Assembly (NCBI RefSeq): GCF_022376445.1
Contig: NW_025955037.1
Span: 62,001 to 126,000, forward strand
Length of the DNA stretch: 64,000 nucleotides
DNA from: Fomitopsis serialis
Taxonomy: Eukaryota > Basidiomycota > Agaricomycetes > Polyporales > Fomitopsidaceae
Reading direction: 5' to 3'
Positions within the stretch are counted from its first letter, which is position 1; each line of letters begins with the position of its first letter. Both the position numbers and the translations under genes were made by a program. The notes beneath the pieces are model-generated. The model was given only the letters and a program-made list of their open reading frames with translations. It was not told where the DNA came from and did not search any database. This document shows positions 32,587-45,572 of this stretch, in pieces.

Positions 32587-33500
32587 CGCTGCGGTGTCTC
32601 GCGTGGGTGCGTGCAATGGAAGGGGAGATGTTCGGGCGTACGGCATAGCGAATCCTTTTATACGAGGCTACGCCACACACTGTGCCACTCGGTGTTTGAA
32701 GTATTGTCAAAGCGTGCTTTGTCCTTTGTGTGGCCATCGTCCCTGAGTGGCCATCGGGACTGCCATCTTCTGAGTAGTGCGCAGTGCATGTCAAAGCGGG
32801 CTGTCATGGCGGATGGGTATCTGCCAGGGTGCTAGCGAGGGCACAACATGTTCACGGACAGCTCGTACGCATCTGGCCACGCATGCGCATCTTGCCTCTT
32901 GCTCGCCTCGGGCAAATCCGTCAGTAATCGTCGGTCCATTCACATTTTGCCTGCGACTCGTCAGTCATCGAATTCCTTGAATTCCAGGAGATACATGCAC
33001 CGCTAATGCCAGTGCAGACGGCATCATGCATCACTACTTATGGAACGGTAGTCTCGACATATCACCGTAACTCTAGTCCTCGACTGTGTGCGCGGATACC
33101 ATGTATCAGCTGAGACAGGTGATTGGGAACGGAGATATGGAGATACTAGGTGAGTAATCTCCGTATCAAACGGTGGAGGAGGAAAGTGTGCCTAATTGGG
33201 CGTCAGGAACGAAGCTCTTGTACAACAGCGTAAACAAACCGACGCGATCATGTGCAGTATCACAGGTGCTGGTCACGCGGTAGTTACCATCAATGTACCG
33301 GTTGCATTGGCACAACGCGAATCCTCGCACATGGGTAGAGTGTCGCGTGGGCGTCCTCCACACTTCGTATATCATGGCCCGCGTCGCTTCAGCACAGTCC
33401 CTTTCGCCATACGCGTATTGTGTTCCCAGCCCTCCTCGCAATGTTTCGGGGCGCGCTGCAAGCACTCGCCCTTTTTCTACGCTTGCCTCGGCCATTCTAG
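32587..33500. other. Intergenic, nothing recognised
   Basis: About 0.9 kb between the divergent F-box and GH43 genes. No gene or repeat was seen. Confidence 0.4.
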
Positions 33501-35325
33501 TTGGTCAAATGGCGCGCCATGGCGCACGAACGCGACGTACGCAACGACAACTCGTCCGTCTCTGCCGATCCGTATGTGCGCTGGGACGCGAAGACTGGCG
33601 CGTACTGGGCCTACAGCACCGAGGGCGCGGACGATGGGTGGTACTATGGCATCTACACGTCGCCGGACTTGAGCACCTGGAGCAAGATCCGGGCGGAGCG
33701 TTCAAGAATGACTCGGCGAACGTATGGGCGCAGGATTGGTTCTGGGCGCCGGAGTGCTACTACAACGAGAAGACGAGTGGTACTTCCTGTTCCACTCCGG
33801 TCGATATACGGAGCCGAGGCTTGTGGCGAATACTTCAAGTGCGTACAAACAGTCTGCTCGGCTTGTTATTAACTTGACTTGTTCAGATACCAGATTTGAG
33901 GAAGCGAGCAAGATCGGCGTAGCCGTGTCCCGCTCACCTGCGGGGCCGTTCGTCGAGATCGCCAACAGACCGATCGACTACTACCCATTTGACCCCATTA
34001 TCATGACATTAATCCTCATGACATCGCCGTACCTCGTTCCGCCATCCTCGCCCGCCGTAGGTGACACCGCCCCGTTAGGCACGTACATCCCCTCAATCGA
34101 CCCGAACGTGCTCTGGGACGATGACGGCTCGATCTGGCTTTCTTCTCGCGCAATGCGTATCGCAACTGGGTGTGGAGCGACGAATTCAACCGGTACATCG
34201 AGGAGAGCAACATATACGCGGTGCGGCTGGACGACACTGGTGGAATGATCCTGAGCGAAGACGCTGCCTGTGGTGCACGAGAGCTACAGGACGTGTACAA
34301 GGGCCAGCAGAGGGATGGGTAGACTCAGTCAACTCGAGCTACCCGGGCCAACGCGGAAGGACGGCTTCGTGCCCGTCATATCATACAAGTTGCAGCCTCA
34401 GGTCAGTCGCCTCCGTTGGATGTGCTGTAACAGCAGCGCTTGACACGAGCTATAAGGCCTGGGAGAACGCGCACGTCAGCGATTACGTCGCGAGCAACGG
34501 GACACTCAAGAACCGCCGCTGGTCCGAAGGCTCAACGACCATCAAGCGGTACGATAGCTTCGGCCAGCCGGTCTACTTCCTGACCTACAGTGCGAACAAG
34601 TGAGCTGTCCCAGATGTGCACCCTGACTTGATCTCACGTCGCCCGCTTAGCTACGAGTCACCCGACTATGGAATAGGCTACGCGTACGCGCACTCTGTGA
34701 CGGGGCCATATTACAAGAGCGGTTCGAACCCGATTCTCTCCCAGGACGCATCTCGTACGTCCTCCACGTACCCCCTCCTCACCGGATGCTGAGCGGCGAC
34801 ATCACACAGGTGGCATCTACTCGACGGCCACGGCTCCATCGTCGCCTCCTCCGCGAACCCGCCGAGCTCTACTACCCGCACCATGCGCGGCCCAATTCTT
34901 CCGCAGACCGGTACCTCTACACCTCCCGGCTCTTTGTCGAGCCTGACTCGCTCTACATTGGGTTCGGTGCGGACGCAGGCGACCTCCGCCTCCCAAGTGG
35001 CGTCGCGCCATTCTCCATCAAGGCCTCACCGCTCGCGGACCCGGGCAACGGGACATCCAGGTGGAATGTCAGCGTGCATGCCGGGAGTGGGGCGCCATTC
35101 GACTTGGCAAGCCCGCAGAACCGTGTCTGGGCGGAGGCGGCGGATGGAAGCGCGGTAAGCGTAGAGGGTTCAATAGTGACGGTAGCCGGGGCGAAGAGCG
35201 GTGAGAGCGTGAGGGTCGTGTACCAACGCGCGCGGTCAAACGCGACGGAGCCGTGGGTGGATGTCGCGCAGTCCCGAGGGCTTGCGTGGGAGCTTTCGAC
35301 TGTGGAGGCTGAGGTGTCGCTCTAG
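33501..35325 (+). pseudogene. GH43-like glycoside hydrolase (frame-broken)
   Basis: The sequence reads as a family 43-type five-bladed glycosidase (arabinanase/xylosidase type) if frames are changed. SADPYVRWDAKTGAYWAYST, then WYYGIYTSPDLSTWSK, NVWAQDWFWAPECYYNEK, WYFLFHSGRY, GTYIPSIDPNVLWDDDG, FFSRNAYRNWVWSDEF and YESPDYGIGYAYAHSV occur in order. A beta-sandwich-like C-terminus follows, ending at 35325. At least four frame changes are needed (near 33690, 33774, 33996 and 34140). Each fits one or two lost bases, with conserved residues otherwise kept. Ordinary introns (for example near 34602) are also present. It would have been a secreted plant-wall enzyme. Decay or sequencing indels are both possible. 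Confidence 0.6.
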
Positions 35326-35624
35326 TCGCGGTGCGCAACTCTTGGAGGGCGAGGCAGGTGATCATACGCTGAGCGGAGGATGATTTAAGTGCAGAGGATC
35401 GACTTCACGGCCGTAGATCAGTTGAGGTCACTTCCTGATGCGGGCTTCTGCTTCAGCGTTGCGCAGCTGCTCGTGCCGAATCTCCTGTATCGAACAAGTA
35501 TTGTTGCTCTCGTCAGTGGAGAGCGAACTGATCTACACCATCCATGAACAATACAGGATTACAGATTGCTAAGTATCGCAACGAAAATGTGATCTGGCCT
35601 CACTTGCGACACCTTCCCTACAGG

Positions 35625-37295
35625 TTACAGCCGTGCCTGTACCGGACTCTCGTGCTCGTCCTCGCGGATGAATCCGACTTTCTTCCAGTAGCTCACCCAC
35701 CGTCGCACATCCTCCGCTCCCAACTGCGCGACGTCGGGATCCGACAGTGTGGGGGACGCAGCGACGCCACGCGGGCCGTCCCACGCCGGGAACCCCATCG
35801 CCCGCGCGCCGTCGCGCATGTTAATATGCAGCGTACGGAAGAACGGAATCAGAGAGATCGCACGCATGCGGCGGGGCTTCTTGCTCCCGTTGGTGGACGG
35901 CGGCTGCGACTTCGCCAGAATAGCTGCAGCTTCTATCGCGCGAAGCCAGTCGTCGAAGGGCACAAGCCGCCCGCCGACCGCGCGCACGACCTCCGCCGCG
36001 ATGTCGCTCCACGTCACTGGGTGCGGGTGGACGAGATGTACGACGCGCGAAGGAGCAACGTTGGAGAGGTATGCAGGGGGAGTGTGGAGGAAGTCGAGAA
36101 GCGCAGATGATGCGAGCTCAAAGGGGAACCAGTCCATCAACTGCAACCCGTCACTGTCAGCACACATACTGATTATATACGGTAACCCAAGGAGACATAC
36201 CCTTGGGTCGTCTGGGAAGCAGCCTACACCGTCTTTGCTCGCGCTTTGCACCATGCACGAGAACCAGTCCGTGGTCGCCCAAGCGCCTGCCTTCCCTCCC
36301 GTAATTTGACCGACGCGGACTACAAGGGCGTCCAGCGGTGTCGATCGACATGCGGCAAACAGGATCTCCTCGCAGACCCATTTGGCTTCGGAATAGCCCA
36401 TCCCGACGGACCACTCAGGGGGTATTGGGTCCTCAAGGACCTGCTGGCCATGTGGAGCCTCTGCAGTGAGAGATTATCGTGATTAGGCTACTTGGTCTAG
36501 GAGGAGAAAGCGGGACATACTCGTAGCATCTGTCAGGCTACTTGTGAAGACAAGTCGAGGCATGGTCGAGACTGTCGACGTCAGGCAGAAGTCGATTAAC
36601 GTGCGCAGACCGGAGATGTTGGGCTCGAAGGCAGATAGCGGAGAGACAAGTCGACGCGCCATGCTGTGGAGGATGTCATTGTCGAGAACTGTGAGTACGA
36701 GAAGGTAAGGTATACTAACCATTGTGAAGAACGTGTGTCACCGAGTTGTGGATCTGCGTTCGCTCAGCTGCTGGCTGACAAAGGGCATCAGACATGCACG
36801 CACCTCGTTGTACAAATCCTCGGTGAGTCCCCAATGTGGATTCATCAGTTCACCCTCAAGGAGGATGACCTTCTCCGCGTCGACTACGCTCTCTACGATG
36901 CCGCGCTCCCGGAGTGCTTCCACCTGCCTGTCTCGCAATGGTCGCCCTTTACGGTCTGGTCTGTTGAGCGCGTATACTCGCCCGATCAAAGGCGAGTGTA
37001 CGAGGGTTTCCAGGAGGTGGCATCCAAGCGACCCGGTTGTACCGGTGACAAGAACGATGGAGCCCGGTACTCGAGATGGTATCTGCCGAAACTGCAAGGG
37101 GCATTCGGGGAAGTCGGAGGTGAATTTCGCCACCAGCCCTGTCATCTCACCGATACGAGCCTGGTCTGTGTAAATCGACATGTCCAGCAAGTCCCCTGTT
37201 ACCGTAGTGAGCAAAGAGGAGGTGAGTATGGGTTCAGGTTGATCACTCCACGTCGGAACGGGAGGCCTTATGTACTTAGCAGCCAGGCCTGACAT
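35625..37295 (-). pseudogene. Lone thioester-reductase domain of an NRPS-like enzyme
   Basis: The minus strand encodes the NAD(P)H-dependent reductase domain that ends adenylate-forming (A-T-R) reductases. It has the nucleotide-binding LVTGTTGSLGCHLL, VTHVLHNAWRVDLSL, RLVFTSSL, the catalytic Tyr-Lys segment GYSEAKWVCE, and LDALVVRVGQITG. It runs to a C-terminal WVSYWKKVGF. Likely exons begin at 37295 and include 36804/36753, 36720/36663, 36521/36460 and an intron near 36195. No adenylation or carrier domain lies upstream. One base seems lost near 36641 (CTC-CGC where the family would read LPLSAFEPN). It is therefore a truncated and possibly frame-broken relic. Confidence 0.6.
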
Positions 37296-38553
37296 TGATA
37301 TACCAGCGCACAAGGCCCGTACCTCGCTAAACTACGCCCGCAAAGACCACACGAGAGCACCTCGGAGTGCATGTCCATCTATGAAACATTGACATCAATT
37401 GAGCGTATGGAACATGCTGGCATACGTACTTCCGTGTCACCACTGTCTTCAGCGTGTTTATATTGACCGCTCGTAATTGCAGGGTCTGTTGAAGACAGTA
37501 CACGTACTGAGTCGCAATGGAAGGCATGGTTCCATACCAGCTAGACATACGGCCGTGAGCCGCATCAGTAATATGCGCCCATACTTCATGGGTCCAGACG
37601 CAGTTCCATGACTATTGGGTACTACGCCGCGCCTGAAGACGACACTGGCAGGTACGGCCGCATACTCGGCACACATTCTACTTTCGAAGGCAAGCAGAAT
37701 CACAGTGAAGCGTACGGATGCTTTTTGCCTACTGTTTCTTCCCTGCACTTCCAGGTCAGGAACGTTTTGCAGTCTAGGTTTCAATGAGTACTGGCAGTTA
37801 GTATTGTCGTACTGGCACCGAAGCAGACGCCCACCGCAAGACCACAACGCCGTGTGGCTGTGCGGAATATACATGGAAACAACTCTTCAGTCCAATGGGC
37901 CAAGATGGCGTGCCTGATACAGCTGGTGGCTGGCCCTCGATTGCCAAACAGGTGTATTCGTCAACTATCACTGCCTACATCGATATCGACTACCCTAGCG
38001 TTCGCGGCATTCGCATGCTCACCGTAAGTATTGCAGCGTGGAAGTTCAACGTTCACGTTCAACGCTGAGCGCGCCGAAGCCTGAGGCCTGAGCACTGCGT
38101 CCAACCACTCTGACACATCGATATATTCGAATGGCAAACGCTTCTGTCACATAGTACGGGGTAATACACTGCCAGCCAGGCTGATATTATCACCTTCCGC
38201 CCTCTGGTATGATATGAGGTTCGAGCAGATGATGAACGACAGAAGACTCACGCAGAACTTGAAGCGACCCAGGGCGTCTGTCACTGGGCACGCAGCTGTC
38301 AGGATAATACGGTTAGTCGTTTCTTCGTGCCACTGTCATGAGATCGACCCAATATCGATCGCGGTCAAAGTGGGCGCACCTAATCATTCCGGATTCTGAG
38401 AACGAGATCCTAAACACCCAGGGCCCTAGCGAAGTATACATTACTTTATAGATCCATTGTACAAATCATGCAGACGAGTCGAGATAGCGCAGAGAGTATT
38501 CGCCAGTGGGCGAGCGACGTACCACTGGAGCAGCTCGTCTGACGCCTGTTGAG
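37296..38553. other. Intergenic, nothing recognised
   Basis: About 1.26 kb without a convincing gene. A broken run of GTTCAAC-like words occurs near 38046. Confidence 0.4.
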
Positions 38554-40340
38554 TCAATACGCCCCATATGCAGGAGGAAGCGTCTGATAACTTCCTCCGC
38601 CAAGAGAGCCCAAGATGGAAGGTGAATCTGCCGAATGAGTGTTTGGCAAACGGGGTGGCCCACCAGATAAACTGATGCCACCGTCTTCCGCCCGCCGGAG
38701 CGAATGCCGAGCCACCGAGGAGAGAAGATTGGCGTCGAAAGCAATCGGCGGCATCTGTATTGTGGGAGACTGAGCGGGAGTGTGCGGCTCTGCAGCCTCG
38801 AAGTCCTGCTTCTCGGGAAGGTGCTCCTGCGCGCCAGCTAGCGCAGTGGGAGTATGAACAAAGGATATCGGATGCCATACGCCAGAGCCACGGTTCCCTG
38901 ACGATGGCGAGATAGGTGACCAAGCAGGGGAGGGATCCGTAGGTTGAGCAACCCCGGAAAGGGTTAATGAGTGTAGGTCCGCGTATCGCACGGGGGATGA
39001 CGGAGAATTGGGCATCGTATTCTCCGAGGTCAAAGCATTTGCATCGAGCGGGCGCGATAGTGGGCTTCGCGATACCGGGCTATCCACCAGTGACGCTGTC
39101 ACTGAGGCAACTTCTGCCCATGCCGACGCAGGTCGTGATGGAGGGTTTGTGCGGTGTGTCGTTCCGAAGACACTACGGAATCGATGTGATAAGCTGCCCG
39201 GTATTAGAATGGCGTCCTGCGAGCCCTCTGGACATGGCATGCCTTCTGACATATGAGTATCGACATCGGACGTCGCGTCGACCAGGGTTTCCACGAGAGA
39301 TCCCGTACGAGAAACATAGGGAGTCATCGAGAGTTCGCGGTTGCCATATTGACTCAAATTGGTGCTAGCGCGGCCGGCATCTTCGTCATACCGCGCAAAA
39401 TTACTGGTTAGAGGCATATCTATCGATCTGCAACGGCAAACTCACCGAAAGAGCTCGTGCTTTCACCCCCGTCGGCCCTGTGTTTCCTTCGCATCCACCA
39501 TACTGTCAGGATGCCGAGAAGCAGCAGAAGCACTACAACGGCTATGATGATCCACTTGCTCTTGGATCCGCGAGCGACAGTCGATGCAGCTGCAACAGAC
39601 GGAGCAGCAGCACCGACGGAGGTAGCGACTGTCGACGTTGATGATACGGTGGCGGAGCTTGGGCCCTTCGAAGCGCTGGTTGCTTTGCTCAATGACAACC
39701 CGCCGATACTCGAGGTACTGGTCTCTGAACTTGCACTCTGCGATGGCTGTGACGCAGTAGGCGTCGAAATCCCAGACGATATGTCCGACGACTCGGAGCT
39801 TGATTGCGCCCCTGCGGACGACGTTTGGTGAGACGCGTTCGAATTGCCTGTCAATGATGTCTCAGTTGCAGTCGGAGAGGACATGAATGTAGGAGAGAGA
39901 CTTGTTGAGGTTTCCTCTTGGCTCGTCGTCGTCGGCGACGGGCTTGTCGTGGTTGGGGTAGTAGTCGGTGGCGGGCTCGTCGTAATCGGGGTGGTCGTCG
40001 ACGGCGGACTCGTCGTGGTAGAGGTTGTTGGCGCCTCAGTGGTGCTTGTCGTGGTTGTCCCACCATTCCCCCACACTTCGCAGTGCCACCAATCAATTGG
40101 GTCAAGGCACGTTGAGGTCACTGTGTGTAGCCGTATATGCCTCAATATTCCCATCCCAAAAGTAACATGGATAATTGTCGTACCTCTTGCCAGGACGCGA
40201 TCAGCCCCCGCCGATGTTGGCATGTTCAGCGCAGTCGCCTCGGTCAGTCTTGCAGCCTCCTTCTGAGCAGCGCTTCCGCCAATGGAGAGCATAAAGAGCC
40301 AAAGGGCAACCCACGGGATGGTCATTATGCCCAATACCAT
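38554..40340 (-). CDS. Mucin-like single-pass membrane protein M1
   Basis: Exon 1 (40340-39446) and exon 2 (39380-38554) flank a 65-nt GTGAGT..AAG intron; total 573 aa. A 63-nt segment within exon 1 (GTACGA..CACAG, near 40115-40180) may be a further intron, giving about 552 aa. The start at 40340 gives a signal peptide (MTIPWVALWLFMLSIGG core). A small Cys/Trp element (CLDPIDWWHCEVW) precedes a long Ser/Thr/Pro-rich ectodomain suited to O-mannosylation. The helix WIIIAVVVLLLLLGILTVWW follows, with MRRKHR as stop-transfer. The cytosolic tail is disordered. It ends with an RRAEDGGISLSGGPP box and SYQTLPPAYGAY, a PPxY motif at the terminus. No enzyme domain is seen. A wall or stress sensor, or an adhesin, is plausible by architecture only. 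Confidence 0.7.
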
Positions 40341-40866
40341 GAAAGAAATAAAACGGAAGGAGCGACAAATCGAAAGAACGCACAGGACAAGGAGCGACTG
40401 ATCATTCACGACTGGGGTGAAAAGGGAGAAAGCAATCCCCTATGCACAGTTTCACTTGAAGTAGGCCGTCCCACGGACATGGGGAACAATTTGCGGCATC
40501 GATTCTTCGAGATGTCCTCAGCTGATGAACCGCACTGGCTCCCTAGTACGAGAGAACATCAACGTCCATCATTCAGAGAATCATTCAGACCTATGTCCAT
40601 GGGGTTATGAATCACGGCAGCCAAAGGATTTGAGGACGAGTTGAGCAAGGGCGAAGGGGCTTTCTCGTCAACCGTTGCAAAAGCAACGCCCCGACGGCAT
40701 GGATACCTTAAACATGTTCGTAGAGCGTTTGTCCATATAGATACAATGGCGGACGTAGCTGCAGAGCAGGGATCAGGAGGCGCACTTGCGGTACATCCAG
40801 TGTCTGAATCTCTGTTACCGCCGTCATCATCATCATTCCACTGCACCCGGGCCGGAGCTGCCTGCT
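40341..40866. other. Spacer between M1 and M2
   Basis: No gene was seen. It should hold the M1 promoter and the M2 3' end. Confidence 0.4.
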
Positions 40867-42675
40867 TCAGTATGCACCATATTCCGGCGGGAGGGTCTCG
40901 TCGCTATATCCACCAGCAGAGCCTGACGAGCCGCGTGCGTTGGACTCCTCGCCCTGCGCCCCTCCTTGCCCACGTTGCCAGCGCGGTAAACCACCCGCTA
41001 AGCGGACTCCGCCATCCTCTGCTCGTCGGCGAGGTGTTCGACCTGGAAACGTAGCGACAAACGCGCCATGATGAATCATAGCCCACTGCGTGGGACTGGG
41101 TCCGCTCGGCTGCTGGGCACTCGAAATGTGCGTACCCAGCTCTGGTGGAAAGTGGTTGTTGTACTGATGAGCAGGAAAGACGACTGGTAATGGCTGAGAT
41201 ACGTGCGTAAATGGGAGAGTTGGGGTTGGGGTTGGAGGTAACGGTCTCGCAGGGCGCACTCCCGCAGCGGATGGCGTTAGTGCGGACAGCACAGGCCTGC
41301 GTCCTTGTTGGGATAGATGATCAGGAAGAGGTGCGAGGTTGTGGTGTAAGCAGGACCACTCTCCCGGAGGTTGAATGGAGGGTAGAAGAACCCCAGCACT
41401 GGGGTCAACGACTTCGACATGATCTAGCGAGAGCTGGCCAGAGGCAGTTGTTGACAGCCTTCTAGAGAGCGTGTCTCTGTATGCGGCGTCAGCGACCGCG
41501 GGGGGATCAAGAAGCGTGTGAGCGGCGGGATCGATGCTCAGTCGACCGTTAACTCCGTTCGACAGCATCCAGTACTGCATGCCCGTCGTACCGGCGATCT
41601 TTGTATCATTCTCTGACAAGAGCAGCCTCTCGGGAGGCAGGATATCGATGACGGACCCGCGGTCCCCAGCGCAGATGATGCTAGGCGTCCGCAACCGGTG
41701 CTTCGCATCCGCCAGGCTGGACATGGACATCGCGAGTTGTCTCGCGGAGAGGCAAGGTTTCTCGTCTACATCACCGTCTGCATCTGAAAATAGCGGTATC
41801 AATACAGTCGGCCAGCACTCACAAGGGTGACTGACTCACCGAGAGGCATCACAGAGCCGTCTACTAGGCTCCTGGCACGCCGCCGCCACAGACAACGCAC
41901 GACGAGGGCGACCAACGCGAGGGTCACCACGGCGCACCCGATACTGAGGACGATGAGCCAGGTTTGAGGACGAGACTTCGTGGGCGCGGGGGTTAGCGCT
42001 TCGGTTTCATGTGGTCCCACGCTCGTGACAAAGGAAGCATCGGTTCCGGTTCTTGTGGGCATAGTGGTGCTCGCGACGAGACTGCTGTACAGAGAAGGAA
42101 CTGACGCAGCGTCGGATGATGATGTCGGATGCGGACCCATTGAAGGATCAGATATCATAGAAAGTCCGATTTCTGTAGTCTCCGGCGTAGCTGGGGAGGT
42201 CTGCGATACAGTCGTTGATAGGATCGACCAAGTAGGACCAGAAAATGGGAATGTCGAGTCCATGGGTGCGAAATTAGAGCTTTGATTGGAAGCTGCCAGT
42301 GTCGAGGAAGATGTGAGGGACATCGTGTGCGCAGGCCCCAAACGCGAATCCTCGGCCATCGTCTCGGTTTCGCCCCCAGCAACGACGATACAGTCGTCGC
42401 CGTCAGACTGCGAAAGACAGGAAATTGAAACGCTCGAACCTGAGCTGCTGTAAGCTGCTGATACATGACACTTCACAGATCTGGAACCACGTACCATCAT
42501 TGAGTGTAGCAGAGGGACGAGGATTCGACGTGACCATGCTCGAAGGCGGCGTCGTCAACGCCGTCATCGTGTCTGCCCTGTGAAGGACAGTGCTATCCTG
42601 CGCGGAAACGATGGGCAATGTCATCATCACCAGAGATGCCCCCACCAAAGCGCGCCGCATAAATAACAAGAACAT
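40867..42675 (-). CDS. Mucin-like single-pass membrane protein M2
   Basis: Three exons (42675-42495, 42454-41840, 41783-40867) join in frame to 570 aa. The signal peptide is MFLLFMRRALVGASLVMMTL with cleavage near IVSA-Q. The ectodomain is Ser/Thr-rich. The helix WLIVLSIGCAVVTLALVALV is followed by RCLWRRRAR. The last intron sits just after the helix, at the same place and phase as in M1 and M5. The tail has TPSIICAGDRGSV (also in M3), RRRAEDGGVRLAGGLPR, and ends TLPPEYGAY with a PPxY motif. The same strand and order as M1 indicate a tandem duplication. It is the cleanest gene model of the family. Function is unknown. Confidence 0.75.
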
Positions 42676-44526
42676 CCCGGCAGCGATTTGGCAAGTCGTT
42701 CTGCCCGCCCTACGCGAGAAGATCGGCCGGAGAGTGGGAAAGGAACGAGTAAGGAGTGAAAGCGTGCGTTTGGGGGTATAGGGGTGCAAGAGGGAGTGCG
42801 GCGGCACGCTGCCAACACATACACCTCGAGATACCGTTGAAACTTATACTGACCACCAGCCATGCAGCGTATGCTGAGCGTCGGCAGCGAACAGGTGTGG
42901 CAGAGAGATGCTTCGCAGAGATGCTCCAGAATATATCAGCATCCGTAGATAGATAGCTAGGCACATTTACCTGAAATGGGGTAACAACTGCCATCCAGAC
43001 TAGATGAACTTGACAGTCAGATAGGAATTCCGTTGCGGTCATGATGAGCTCCAGAGAAACAGCGCAAGCGATCTTTATGCTGCCCGTTCCGATCTCATGT
43101 ACCGAGCTTCGGGATGGAACACCTTCGATATATCAGCGCTCAGCACCGACATATCAACACTAGCAAATTCTGGGAAGAACATAAACTGGTGTGCATCGCG
43201 GAAGATGCAGAGCAGTAGTTCTGACAAGACGATAATTCCCGAATGATCGTGTGCGTGCACATGTCTCGGTCAACTACGGTCCACTGGCCAAGACGACGGT
43301 GATATCCTCACATTTCCGTGTGACTTTTCCGACTCTCGAATTGATTAACGCAGAATCACCGTTTGCATGATATATTCGAAGGAATCCGGTCGACATAGGT
43401 TTGGAGATTGTAGGGTACGTGTCCCGGGTTGTGATGCGCCATTTACACACGCGGGGAGCTAGAGTAAATGCTTTCAATCGAAATTTTAACAAAGATACCG
43501 TAGCATGAGCTCACCTGCAACTACACCTAAATCGAGGTTGCTCACTTGAGGTAAGTGCTCCAGATTGTTCGCAATGCAGTGAATGGCGATTCGCGTTTAC
43601 CGACACACATCGATCCGTTCGACGACCGCTTTCCTATGACTGGAATAGAGCTGAGTGGCTGTTGCATGTAATCCACCCGTGAGAGCCTGGATTAATTCGA
43701 CTACATCTAGTCCACTATTCTCAGTGTTATTGGCACCGTTACGATGAGGGACTGGAACGCAGTGGTGATTGTCGAGAAAATCGCCGCATATATACGCCCC
43801 TTCAACCAGGTGGTGAGTAGATTCGCAGGACAGAAGGCTCTCGGTGAGAAGGGCGAAAACGAAGGATAGGTTCTGAAGCCGTACGACCAGCCGTCGAAGC
43901 AGCATCCAACCTGGTACGAGTACACCGAAAACTGGTCGTCGTTGCGGCCGTACAAGATGACGAGCATAAAATCATGGAGAACACGGTCTGCGAGTCGGCG
44001 ACGCACCCACGTAAGATATGACCAAAGGGTACAGATATCATCGAGAACGTCGTAACTGACGCATATATGCACGCAATGTGCACGTCTCTTCGGGTTTGGA
44101 GGGGCCACGGTGGAGGTTTCGCGAAGGCCGGGCCTCCGGGTCTACGCAAGATCCATGCGTCAGATGTTGCAATCGATGGCGTTGGTCAGTCAGCGCATTC
44201 ACATGGACTGCTGCGCTAGACGGTAGCCGCATAGAACGAGCAGTAGGACGAGACGGACACGGACAGAGAGAACGGGGCGTCGTCGTCGTCGTGCGCGACT
44301 GCGGGGAGACGATGGCGGGCAGTGACAAGACGCGTCGGGGCGGCCTGGCTAGCTACCGCAGTGGCGGCCGATCACGTGGGGGGAGATAACGTCACTGGTG
44401 GGTGTCCTTGATCAGCAGCCCGATAAGGCGTCATAAATACCTTCGCTGCAGCCCAGTTCTTGCTCGGACTCACCCACCACCACTTCCACCACCACCACCA
44501 CCACCCCCGAAAGCACTACATACACG
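42676..44526. other. Intergenic, nothing recognised
   Basis: About 1.85 kb between M2 and the superoxide dismutase gene, which point away from each other. No domain-like frame or clear repeat was found. A CCACCACCAC run near 44469-44505 forms part of the SOD 5' leader. Confidence 0.4.
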
Positions 44527-45572
44527 ATGTCCGGCCAGCACCAGCTCCCCGATCTCCCGTACGCGTACGACGCGCTCGAGCCCTTCATCTCCCGCAGATC
44601 ATGGAGCTTCACCACAAGAAGCACCATCAGACCTACGTGACCGCCCTCAACGCTGCTGAGCAGGCATACGCGAAGACCTCCTCGCCCAAGGAGCGCATCG
44701 CCCCAGGCGCGCTCAAGTTCAACGGTGGTGGTAAGTCGGCGATCGCAGTCATTCCCGGGACGCCCTGTGGTGAGAGATAACGGTGCCCAGGACACATCAA
44801 CCACTCGCTCTTCTGGAAGAACTCGCGCCCTCCGCTCCGGGGCAAGGGCAACGGCGGCGTCCTCAAGGACGGCCCCTCAAGACTGCCATCCTCGAGAGCT
44901 TCGGTACCTTCGACCAGTTCAAGAAGGAGTTCAACACCGCGACCGCCGGCATCCAGGGCTCCGGTGGGGCTGGCTCGTGAGTGTCTTATCTCCTGAATGC
45001 GGGTCTTGGCAGTGCGAGCGATGAATGGACGGTGGTCCTGATCGGCATGTTGAGCTGTAGTTTCCGCCTCATGTCTGCGGAAGGCCTCGATTCTCTGGCT
45101 ACGCGACAGGGAGATCCGTTGCCTGTTTCGGCTTCTCCTGGATTGTCCTGGATGCACCAAATGGCGCACAGAAGCCTGGATGACTCGCGGTGCCATGTCT
45201 GGGCACTCCGTGAAGTAGACGGAACGCTCCGGATTACGAAGCTTGTATCCAACCAGCGGATCATGCAGAATCGGACCAGTCGCGCAGATTCGTCCATCCT
45301 CTGGCACTCCCTCTCGTCAACCGCAAGCTCGGTACTGACTGCCTTCCATCGCAGGCGTGAACCCACGAACAAGCGCCTCGAGCTTGCCACGACCTCCAAC
45401 CAGGACCCGCTGCTCTCGCTCGTGCCCGTCATCGGCGTCGACATCTGGGAGCACGCGTTCTACCTCCAGTACCTCAACGTCAAGTCGACTACCTCAACGC
45501 CATCTGGAACGTGATCAACTTCGACGAGGCCGAGAAGCGCTACCTCGAGGCCATGGCAGCTCCAAGCTCTAA
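44527..45572 (+). CDS. Manganese/iron superoxide dismutase
   Basis: The product is unmistakably Mn/Fe-SOD, which turns superoxide into peroxide and oxygen. It shows [87 protein letters not shown] and [19 protein letters not shown]. These hold the metal ligands: two His, then D-x-W-E-H. Introns lie near 44732-44789 and from about 44979 to 45356, the latter unusually long. The frame breaks at about six places (near 44595, 44821, 44874, 44963, 45362, 45486). Each fits one missing base in a C or G run or a doubled base, while conserved residues are intact. I read this as a real gene with sequence errors; a recent pseudogene is the alternative. No clear mitochondrial presequence precedes MSGQHQLP, so it may be the cytosolic form. 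Confidence 0.75.

Noticed and set aside
34715..34740. tRNA T-arm-like word GGTTCGAACCC
   Set aside because: It is part of the GH43-like coding sequence and no acceptor or anticodon stem pairs around it.
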